Origin: Burkholderia anthina
GTDB taxonomy: Bacteria > Pseudomonadota > Gammaproteobacteria > Burkholderiales > Burkholderiaceae
Length of the DNA: 64,000 nt
Direction of reading: 5' to 3'
NCBI RefSeq assembly: GCF_902498995.1
Contig: NZ_CABVLY010000003.1
Span: forward strand, 124,001-188,000
A model generated the notes under the pieces. That model worked only from the letters and a program-made list of their open reading frames with translations, was not told where the DNA came from and ran no database searches. The position numbers and the translations under genes are program-made. Below are positions 57,716 through 64,000 of this stretch, in pieces. The first letter of the stretch is position 1, and every line of letters starts with the position of its first letter.

Positions 57716-59071
57716 ATGGGACGTCGATATTTCGGCACGGACGGCATTCGCGGCACGGTGGGCGAGGCGCCCATCACGCCCGATTTCGTGTTGCGCCTCG
57801 GTTATGCGGCCGGCAAGGTTCTGGCCGGCTCGGCCGACGTCGCGGCGGGTGCGCGCCCGACGGTGCTGATCGGCAAGGACACGCGCGTGTCGGGCTACAT
57901 GCTCGAGGCCGCGCTCGAGGCCGGCTTTTCGGCCGCCGGCGTCGACGTGATGCTGGCCGGCCCGATGCCGACGCCGGGCGTCGCGTACCTGACGCGCGCG
58001 CTGCGCCTGTCGGCCGGCGTCGTGATCAGCGCGTCGCACAACCCGTATCACGACAACGGCATCAAGTTCTTTTCCGCGGACGGCAACAAGCTGCCCGACG
58101 ACACCGAAGCCGCGATCGAAGCGTGGCTCGACAAGCCGCTCGAATGCGCGGCATCGGACGGGTTGGGCAAGGCACGCCGTCTCGACGACGCGGCCGGCCG
58201 CTATATCGAGTTCTGCAAGAGCACGTTCCCGGCCGCGTTCGACCTGCGCGGGCTGAAGCTCGTGATCGACTGCGCGCACGGCGCTGCCTACCAGATCGCG
58301 CCGCACGTGTTCCACGAGCTCGGCGCGGACGTGATCCCGATCGGCGTCGCGCCGAACGGCTTCAACATCAACGACGGTGTCGGCGCGACGGCGCCCGACG
58401 CGCTGGTGCGCGCGGTGCGTGCGAACCACGCGGACCTCGGCATCGCGCTCGACGGCGATGCGGACCGCCTGCAGGTCGTCGATTCGACGGGCCGGCTGTT
58501 CAACGGCGACGAACTGCTCTACGTGCTCGTGAAGGACCGCATCGCGACCGACGGCAAGGTCGACGGCGCGGTCGGCACGCTGATGACGAACCTCGCGGTC
58601 GAAGTCGCGTTGCAGCGCGAAGGCGTGAAGTTCGTGCGCGCGGCGGTCGGCGACCGCTACGTGCTCGAGCAACTGCGCGAGCACGGCTGGCAGCTCGGCG
58701 CGGAAGGCTCGGGCCATATTCTGTCGCTCGACCGGCATTCGACCGGCGACGGCATCGTGTCGGCGCTGCTCGTGCTGGCCGCGCTCAAGCGCAGCGGCCG
58801 CACGCTCGCGCAGATGCTCGACGGCGTCACGCTGTTTCCGCAGAAGCTGATCAACGTCCGGATGAAGTCGGGCGCCGACTGGAAGGGCAGCGCATCGATT
58901 CGCGCGGCGATCGACGCAGCCGAAAGCGCGCTGGCCGGCCGCGGCCGCGTGCTGATCCGCGCGTCGGGCACCGAACCCGTGCTGCGCGTGATGGTGGAAG
59001 CGCAGCAGGCGGCCGACGCAACCCGCCATGCGGAGGCGATTGCCGACGCGGTGCGCGAAGCGACGGCCTGA
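57716..59071 (+). CDS. glmM: Phosphoglucosamine mutase
   Basis: The protein has 451 residues. The phosphoserine is Ser107 in VVISASHNP, the metal loop is [11 protein letters not shown], and the phosphate-binding end [14 protein letters not shown] is intact. It converts glucosamine-6-phosphate to glucosamine-1-phosphate for peptidoglycan and LPS. GGAGGAAGG lies before the ATG. A UUCG-type terminator follows 60 bases after the stop. Confidence 0.98.
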   Translation: MGRRYFGTDGIRGTVGEAPITPDFVLRLGYAAGKVLAGSADVAAGARPTVLIGKDTRVSGYMLEAALEAGFSAAGVDVMLAGPMPTPGVAYLTRALRLSAGVVISASHNPYHDNGIKFFSADGNKLPDDTEAAIEAWLDKPLECAASDGLGKARRLDDAAGRYIEFCKSTFPAAFDLRGLKLVIDCAHGAAYQIAPHVFHELGADVIPIGVAPNGFNINDGVGATAPDALVRAVRANHADLGIALDGDADRLQVVDSTGRLFNGDELLYVLVKDRIATDGKVDGAVGTLMTNLAVEVALQREGVKFVRAAVGDRYVLEQLREHGWQLGAEGSGHILSLDRHSTGDGIVSALLVLAALKRSGRTLAQMLDGVTLFPQKLINVRMKSGADWKGSASIRAAIDAAESALAGRGRVLIRASGTEPVLRVMVEAQQAADATRHAEAIADAVREATA

Positions 59072-59131
59072 CCCGCAGCGGGGGGCGCGCGACGGTCCGG
59101 CCGTGTGCGCATCGCCCCTTGGTTCGTCGAC

Positions 59132-59160
59132 ATGCGGCGCCTTCGGGTGCCGCATTTTCG
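59132..59160 (+). terminator. Terminator of glmM
   Basis: ATGCGGCGCC (59132-59141) pairs with GGTGCCGCAT (59146-59155), one G-T pair, around a TTCG loop, followed by a T-rich stretch. Confidence 0.85.
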
Positions 59161-59418
59161 TTGGTCGCAAAGGTTTGCGATCCGGTCGGAGGGCGTCTTC
59201 GACGCGGATTTCGTCTGATGGAATGCGCCGTTCGACCCTGTCGTATCGGTGCTTCGGCGGCGGGCTTTTTGGCTCCGTTTTCGCTACACTGGCGATTCGT
59301 TCGCGCACGCCGTCAGCGGGTGTCCGGGCGCCTCTTCCGTCCCGGCAATTCTTGCCGCCATCCTCGCCACGCGGGGCCGCCACGGCCCCGTGCGCACCGC
59401 CCGCTACACCCTTTCAAC

Positions 59419-59468
59419 TGGTCATGTTACTGTCACGCCAGTTTCATCGATTGTCACATTACCGTCAT
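59419..59468 (+). promoter_or_regulatory. Pho box array upstream of pstS
   Basis: Five half-sites like the CTGTCAT repeat of PhoB boxes occur in one direction: TGGTCAT (59419), CTGTCAC (59430), GTTTCAT (59441), TTGTCAC (59451) and CCGTCAT (59462). Spacings are 11, 11, 10 and 11 bases, one DNA turn each. The array ends 56 bases before the pstS ATG. This is strong evidence for PhoB activation under phosphate limitation. Confidence 0.88.
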
Positions 59469-59524
59469 GAGCAGCCCCTAACCTTCGCGGTGCCGTAGTC
59501 ATCCGCTCACACACTGGAGGTCTC

Positions 59525-60559
59525 ATGAAATTGATGCAAACCGCGATTGCCGGCCTGGCTGGCGCGCTTTTCGCAGTCGCCGCGCAAGCTGCCGACATCA
59601 CGGGCGCAGGCAGCACGTTCGCGATGCCGATCTATACGAAATGGGCTGCTGACTACCAGCAGTCCGGCGGCGCGAAGGTGAACTACCAAGGTATCGGTTC
59701 GTCGGGCGGCCTGAAGCAGATCAACGCCAAGACGGTCGATTTTGCCGGTTCGGACGCTCCGCTGAAGGACGACGAGCTCGCGAAGGAAGGCCTGTTCCAG
59801 TTCCCGACGGTGGTCGGCGGCGTGGTGCCGGTCGTCAACGTGCCGGGCGTGAAGGCCGGCGAACTGACGCTGTCGGGCCCGGTGCTCGGCGACATCTATC
59901 TCGGCAAGATCAAGAAGTGGAACGACCCGGCGATTGTCGCGCTGAACTCGAAGGTCAAGCTGCCGGATACGGACATCGCGGTCGTTCGCCGTGCTGACGG
60001 CTCGGGCACGAGCTTCATCTGGACGAACTACCTGTCGAAGGTCAACGGCGACTGGAAGTCGAAGATCGGCGAAGGCACGACGGTCAACTGGCCGACGGGT
60101 ACGGGCGGCAAGGGCAACGACGGCGTCGCGGCCTTCGTGCAGCGCCTGCCGGGCGCGATCGGCTACGTCGAATGGGCGTACGCGAAGAAGAACAACATGA
60201 CGTACACGGCGCTGAAGAACACGTCGGGTGCCGTCGTCGAGCCGAAGACCGAAACGTTCAAGGCAGCGGCTGCCGGCGCGAACTGGTCGAAGTCGTTCTA
60301 CCAGATCCTGACGGACGAGCCGGGCAAGGACGCATGGCCGGTCGTCGGCGCGACGTTCGTGCTGCTGCACGCGAAGCAGGACAAGCCGGGCCAGGGCGCC
60401 GAAACGCTGAAGTTCTTCGACTGGGCGTTCAAGAACGGCGAGAAGGCGGCTGACAGCCTCGACTACATCTCGCTGCCGCCGGCCGTCACGGCCGAGATCC
60501 GCAAGCAGTGGAAGGTGAAGGTCACGGACGAATCGGGCAAGCCGGTTGCCGCGGAGTAA
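59525..60559 (+). CDS. pstS: Phosphate ABC transporter, periplasmic binding protein
   Basis: The protein has 344 residues. A signal peptide [22 protein letters not shown] precedes the mature start [13 protein letters not shown]. Phosphate contacts lie in GAGSTF, the GSSGG region and [11 protein letters not shown]. It captures inorganic phosphate in the periplasm and hands it to PstC-PstA. CTGGAGG precedes the ATG. Pho boxes lie upstream, and two GC hairpins separate it from pstC, which fits higher expression of the binding protein. Confidence 0.97.
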   Translation: MKLMQTAIAGLAGALFAVAAQAADITGAGSTFAMPIYTKWAADYQQSGGAKVNYQGIGSSGGLKQINAKTVDFAGSDAPLKDDELAKEGLFQFPTVVGGVVPVVNVPGVKAGELTLSGPVLGDIYLGKIKKWNDPAIVALNSKVKLPDTDIAVVRRADGSGTSFIWTNYLSKVNGDWKSKIGEGTTVNWPTGTGGKGNDGVAAFVQRLPGAIGYVEWAYAKKNNMTYTALKNTSGAVVEPKTETFKAAAAGANWSKSFYQILTDEPGKDAWPVVGATFVLLHAKQDKPGQGAETLKFFDWAFKNGEKAADSLDYISLPPAVTAEIRKQWKVKVTDESGKPVAAE

Positions 60560-60574
60560 GCAATACAGCGGTTC

Positions 60575-60635
60575 GCTGCCCGGCCGTGCCGGCCGGGCAG
60601 CGTGTGCGGTAAGGCCGGGCGTCACGGCGCCCGGC
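60575..60635 (+). repeat. Twin GC hairpins between pstS and pstC
   Basis: Hairpin one pairs GCTGCCCGGCC (60575-60585) with GGCCGGGCAGC (60591-60601), 11 perfect pairs. Hairpin two pairs GCCGGGCG (60614-60621) with CGCCCGGC (60628-60635). Neither is followed by T, so they likely slow 3' decay of pstS mRNA or reduce read-through. Confidence 0.65.
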
Positions 60636-60653
60636 GATCCAGAACAGGCGCCC

Positions 60654-61640
60654 ATGTCTGAAATTTCCTATACGTCTTCCCGGTCCGCCGACGCCGCGTC
60701 GCAACGCGCGCCGAGCCGTCTCGGCGACGTTGTCTTCGGCGGCCTCGCACGGCTGGCCGCGATCGTGACCCTGCTGCTGCTGGGCGGGATCATCATTTCC
60801 CTGATCATTGCGTCGCTGCCGACCATCGAGAAGTTCGGCCTCGGCTTCCTGTGGCAATCCGAGTGGGATCCGAACTCGGATGTCTATGGCGCACTCGTGC
60901 CGATCTACGGCACGATCGTGACGTCGCTGATTGCGCTCGTCATCGCGGTGCCGGTCAGTTTCGGCGTCGCGCTGTTCCTCACCGAGCTGTCCCCCGTGTG
61001 GCTGCGCCGCCCGCTCGGCATCGCGATCGAGCTGCTCGCCGCGATTCCGTCGATCGTGTACGGCATGTGGGGCCTGCTCGTGTTCGCCCCGATCTTCGCC
61101 GAATACTTCCAGAAGCCGATCGGCCATCTCTTCAAGGACGTGTGGGTGCTCGGCCCGCTGACGGCAGGCCCGCCGATCGGCATCGGCATTCTCGCGGCCG
61201 GCGTGATCCTCGCGATCATGATCATCCCGTACATCGCGTCGGTGATGCGCGACGTGTTCGAAGTCACGCCCGTGCTGCTGAAGGAGTCGGCATACGGGAT
61301 CGGCTGCACGACGTGGGAAGTCATGTGGAAAGTCGTGCTGCCCTATACGAAGACCGGCGTGATCGGCGGCGTGATGCTCGGCCTCGGCCGCGCACTCGGC
61401 GAAACGATGGCCGTGACGTTCGTGATCGGCAATACGAACCTGCTCGACAGCGTGTCGCTGTTCGCATCGGGCAACAGCATCACGTCGGCGCTCGCGAACG
61501 AATTCGCGGAAGCGGAGCCGGGCCTGCATACGTCCGCCCTGATGGAACTGGGCCTGATCCTGTTCGTGATCACGTTCATCGTGCTGTCCATCTCCAAACT
61601 GCTGCTGCTTCGTCTCGAGAAGGGAGAGGGCAAGAAATGA
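60654..61640 (+). CDS. pstC: Phosphate ABC transporter permease PstC
   Basis: The protein has 328 residues and about six membrane helices. [20 protein letters not shown] starts the transport domain, and the ABC-contact loop is [21 protein letters not shown] followed by [12 protein letters not shown]. With PstA it forms the channel in the inner membrane. The ATG at 60654 lacks a strong ribosome-binding site. Its stop overlaps the pstA start (ATGA). Confidence 0.96.
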   Translation: MSEISYTSSRSADAASQRAPSRLGDVVFGGLARLAAIVTLLLLGGIIISLIIASLPTIEKFGLGFLWQSEWDPNSDVYGALVPIYGTIVTSLIALVIAVPVSFGVALFLTELSPVWLRRPLGIAIELLAAIPSIVYGMWGLLVFAPIFAEYFQKPIGHLFKDVWVLGPLTAGPPIGIGILAAGVILAIMIIPYIASVMRDVFEVTPVLLKESAYGIGCTTWEVMWKVVLPYTKTGVIGGVMLGLGRALGETMAVTFVIGNTNLLDSVSLFASGNSITSALANEFAEAEPGLHTSALMELGLILFVITFIVLSISKLLLLRLEKGEGKK

Positions 61641-62530
61641 GCGAGCCCATCATGAATTTCCCGGGGCCGGACGGCGCCGTGCTCGACGCGATGCGCAGCC
61701 GCCTGCAGCGCAAGCGCAAGGTGACCAACGCGATCGCGCTCACCGCGTCGCTCGGTGCGATGGCCTTCGGCCTGCTGTGGCTCGTGTGGATCCTGTACAC
61801 GACCGTGCACCTCGGTATCGGCGGCCTGACGCTGCAACTGTTCACCGAATCGACGCCGGCACCGAACACGGAAGGCGGCGGTCTCGCGAACGCGATCGTC
61901 GGCAGCTTGCTGCTGTGCGGTTTCGGCACGCTGATCGGCACGCCGATCGGCATCCTCGCGGGCGTCTATCTTGCCGAGTACGGCCAGAAGAACCTGCTGG
62001 CGAGCACGATCCGCTTCATCAACGACATCCTGCTGTCGGCGCCGTCGATCGTCATCGGCCTGTTCGTGTACGCGATCGTGGTCGCGAAGTCCGGCCGCTT
62101 CTCGGGCTGGGCCGGCGTCATCGCGCTCGCGCTGCTGCAGATTCCGATCGTGATCCGCACGACCGAGAACATGCTGAAGCTCGTGCCGAACGCGCTGCGC
62201 GAAGCGGCCGTCGCGCTCGGTACGCCGAAGTGGCGCATGGTGCTGAAGATCACGCTGCGCGCGTCGGTCGGCGGGATCGTGACGGGCGTGCTGCTCGCGA
62301 TCGCGCGGATCGCCGGCGAAACGGCGCCGCTGCTGTTCACGGCACTGTCGAACCAGTTCTTCTCGTGGGACATGAGCCAGCCGATGGCCAACCTGCCCGT
62401 CACGATCTACAAGTTCGCGATGAGCCCGTTCGCGGAATGGCAGTCGCTCGCGTGGGCGGGCGTGTTCCTGATTACGCTCGGGGTGCTCGGACTCAACGTC
62501 CTGGCGCGCTCGATCTTCTCGAAAAAGTAA
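61637..62530 (+). CDS. pstA: Phosphate ABC transporter permease PstA
   Basis: The protein has 297 residues and six membrane helices. The coupling loop reads [20 protein letters not shown] and is followed by [20 protein letters not shown], both typical of PstA. The ATG overlaps the pstC stop by four bases, so translation is coupled. pstB follows after 15 bases. Confidence 0.97.
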   Translation: MSEPIMNFPGPDGAVLDAMRSRLQRKRKVTNAIALTASLGAMAFGLLWLVWILYTTVHLGIGGLTLQLFTESTPAPNTEGGGLANAIVGSLLLCGFGTLIGTPIGILAGVYLAEYGQKNLLASTIRFINDILLSAPSIVIGLFVYAIVVAKSGRFSGWAGVIALALLQIPIVIRTTENMLKLVPNALREAAVALGTPKWRMVLKITLRASVGGIVTGVLLAIARIAGETAPLLFTALSNQFFSWDMSQPMANLPVTIYKFAMSPFAEWQSLAWAGVFLITLGVLGLNVLARSIFSKK

Positions 62531-62545
62531 CGGCGGAGCAATCCG

Positions 62546-63394
62546 ATGAATATGGCAGAAAGCCACCTGAATCCCGTCGAGCGCGCCGCAGCGCCCGCCG
62601 GCACGCAAGACGCGACGCATGGCCGTCCGCTGGCGCCGCTGAACGCGAAGATCGAGGTCAACAACCTCAACTTCTTCTACAACAAGTTCCACGCGCTGAA
62701 GAACATCAACCTGCGCATTCCCGAAGGAAAGGTGACGGCGTTCATCGGCCCGTCGGGCTGCGGCAAGTCGACGCTGCTGCGCACGTTCAACAAGATGTAT
62801 GCGCTTTATCCGGAGCAGCGCGCGGAAGGCGAAATCATGATGGACGGCGAGAACCTGCTGACCACCAAGCGCGACATCTCGCTGCTGCGCGCGCGGATCG
62901 GCATGGTGTTCCAGAAGCCGACCCCGTTCCCGATGTCGATCTACGACAACATCGCGTTCGGTGTGAAGATGTTCGAAAAGCTCACGCGCTCGGAGATGGA
63001 CGATCGCGTCGAGTGGGCGCTGACGAAGGCCGCGCTGTGGAACGAAGTGAAGGACAAGCTGAACCAGAGCGGTTATGGCCTGTCCGGCGGCCAGCAGCAG
63101 CGTCTGTGCATCGCGCGCGGCATCGCGATCCGTCCGGAAGTGCTGCTGCTCGACGAGCCGTGCTCGGCGCTCGACCCGATCTCGACGGGCCGCATCGAAG
63201 AGCTGATCGCGGAGCTGAAGAGCGACTACACGGTCGTGATCGTCACGCACAACATGCAGCAGGCCGCACGCTGCTCGGACTTCACGGCCTACATGTACCT
63301 GGGCGAGCTGATCGAATTCGGCGAAACCGAAAAGATCTTCATCAAGCCGGTGCGCAAGGAAACGGAAGACTACATCACCGGCCGCTTCGGCTGA
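62546..63394 (+). CDS. pstB: Phosphate ABC transporter ATPase PstB
   Basis: The protein has 282 residues. Walker [10 protein letters not shown], the signature [14 protein letters not shown], Walker [14 protein letters not shown] and the switch His in VTHNMQQ are all present. It powers phosphate import. The first 35 residues are an extra Ala/Pro-rich lead before the usual start [12 protein letters not shown] ribosome-binding site GGCGGAG lies before the ATG. phoU follows after 18 bases. Confidence 0.98.
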   Translation: MNMAESHLNPVERAAAPAGTQDATHGRPLAPLNAKIEVNNLNFFYNKFHALKNINLRIPEGKVTAFIGPSGCGKSTLLRTFNKMYALYPEQRAEGEIMMDGENLLTTKRDISLLRARIGMVFQKPTPFPMSIYDNIAFGVKMFEKLTRSEMDDRVEWALTKAALWNEVKDKLNQSGYGLSGGQQQRLCIARGIAIRPEVLLLDEPCSALDPISTGRIEELIAELKSDYTVVIVTHNMQQAARCSDFTAYMYLGELIEFGETEKIFIKPVRKETEDYITGRFG

Positions 63395-63412
63395 TGACGG
63401 AGAACAACAACC

Positions 63413-64000
63413 ATGTCGGATAAACATCTGTCGAGCCAGTTCGACGCGGATCTCAATGCCGTGTCGTCGCAAGTGCTGGAAATGGGCGGACTCGTCGAGT
63501 CGCAGATCGTCGGCGCGATGCATGCGCTGAACGAGTTCGACCGCGACGCGGCCGAGCGCGTGATCGCGGCCGAGGAAACGCTGAACGCGATGGAAGTCGA
63601 TATCGACCAGGAGTGCGGCAACATCATCGCGCGGAGACAGCCTGCCGCGCGTGACCTGCGTCTTCTGATGTCGATTTCGAAAACGATTACGAACCTCGAG
63701 CGCGCCGGCGACGAGGCCGAGAAGATCGCGAAGCGCGTGCGCCGCCTGGTCGACGAACCGGCCGCGCGCACGGTGAACATCGCCGAGATCAAGATATCGG
63801 GCGAGATGGCCGTGACGATCCTGCGCCGCGCGCTCGACGCGTTCGCGCGCCTCGATACGGTGGCTGCCGCGCAGATCGTCAAGGACGACAAGGAAATCGA
63901 CCAGGAATTCCGTGCGTTCGTGCGCAAGCTCGTGTCGTACATGCAGGAAGATCCGCGCACGATCTCGGTCGGTCTCGAATACCTGTTCATCGCGAAGGCG
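63413..64000 (+). CDS. phoU: Phosphate-signalling regulator PhoU (partial)
   Basis: The first 196 residues are present and the gene runs off the window; full length is about 235. Two PhoU repeats of three helices are seen, with the metal-binding ERAGDEAEKIAKR (first) and the partial second. PhoU links the Pst transporter to the PhoR/PhoB system and holds it off when phosphate is plentiful. GACGGAG precedes the ATG. It is the last seen gene of the pstSCAB-phoU operon; phoB and phoR would be expected just beyond. Confidence 0.96.
   Translation, partial: MSDKHLSSQFDADLNAVSSQVLEMGGLVESQIVGAMHALNEFDRDAAERVIAAEETLNAMEVDIDQECGNIIARRQPAARDLRLLMSISKTITNLERAGDEAEKIAKRVRRLVDEPAARTVNIAEIKISGEMAVTILRRALDAFARLDTVAAAQIVKDDKEIDQEFRAFVRKLVSYMQEDPRTISVGLEYLFIAKA

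Larger units (their letters stand above)
59072..59524. other. 453-base region between glmM and pstS
   Basis: It contains the glmM terminator, about 250 bases without recognised features apart from a -10-like TACACT near 59283, and the Pho box array. No gene seen. Confidence 0.6.

Overview
The window is high-GC DNA with dense, nearly gapless genes. Product content and gene order point to a beta-proteobacterium of the genus Burkholderia, probably of the cepacia-complex type. The pointers are the block greA, yhbY, rlmE, ftsH, folP, glmM followed by pstSCAB-phoU, the carA-exporter-carB arrangement, a Gram-negative general porin, a small DUF4148 protein, a DUF2242 lipoprotein, an intracellular PHB depolymerase and many LysR regulators. 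Species cannot be fixed from the sequence alone. No rRNA, tRNA, CRISPR array, insertion sequence or prophage was found.

Left part (1-26300), accessory metabolism and transport. A tail of an NTF2-like protein is followed by a probable catabolic cluster: an MBL-fold hydrolase and a GMC oxidoreductase on the minus strand, a divergent LysR regulator, then a class II aldolase-like protein and an aldehyde dehydrogenase. Next come an alpha/beta hydrolase with a divergent AraC-type regulator, an atypical SDR, a LysR divergent from an agmatinase-family ureohydrolase, an NCS1 permease, a porin, an MFS exporter, a candidate small RNA, a LysR divergent from a PLP-dependent dehydratase, a DUF2242 lipoprotein, an NhaR-like regulator divergent from a TerC membrane protein, a zinc-finger protein, two Hsp20 chaperones behind a candidate sigma-32 promoter, a 3-hydroxyacyl-CoA dehydrogenase-family enzyme, a DUF4148 protein and a LysR.

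Middle (26637-34035), malonate utilisation. madL and madM (transport) are followed by mdcA, mdcC, mdcD, mdcE, mdcG, mdcB and mdcH. Together these import malonate, carry it as a thioester on the MdcC carrier, decarboxylate it to acetyl-carrier, and make and load the phosphoribosyl-dephospho-CoA prosthetic group. From mdcC onward the genes overlap by 4 to 14 bases, so they are almost certainly co-translated.

Right-middle (34200-46632), mixed functions. It holds a degenerate phospholipase-D-like secreted protein, a phosphoribosyltransferase, a PHB depolymerase, a glutathione S-transferase, a 68-residue unknown protein, ProP, a YnfA-type membrane protein, the block dnaQ-rnhA-methyltransferase divergent from gloB, the lytic transglycosylase MltD and an MFS transporter.

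Right part (46995-64000), core housekeeping. carA, a LysE-type exporter and carB supply carbamoyl phosphate. A strong terminator separates carB from greA. A DUF4149 membrane protein, yhbY (minus strand), rlmE, ftsH, folP and glmM follow. A five-half-site Pho box then precedes pstS-pstC-pstA-pstB-phoU (phoU runs off the end), the phosphate-starvation regulon. The most useful leads are the small RNA at about 16.9 kb, the hairpin over the hsp20 start with a sigma-32-like promoter, the terminator just ahead of greA, the unassigned catabolic cluster at 0.3-6.6 kb and the palindromic operator ahead of the NCS1 permease.
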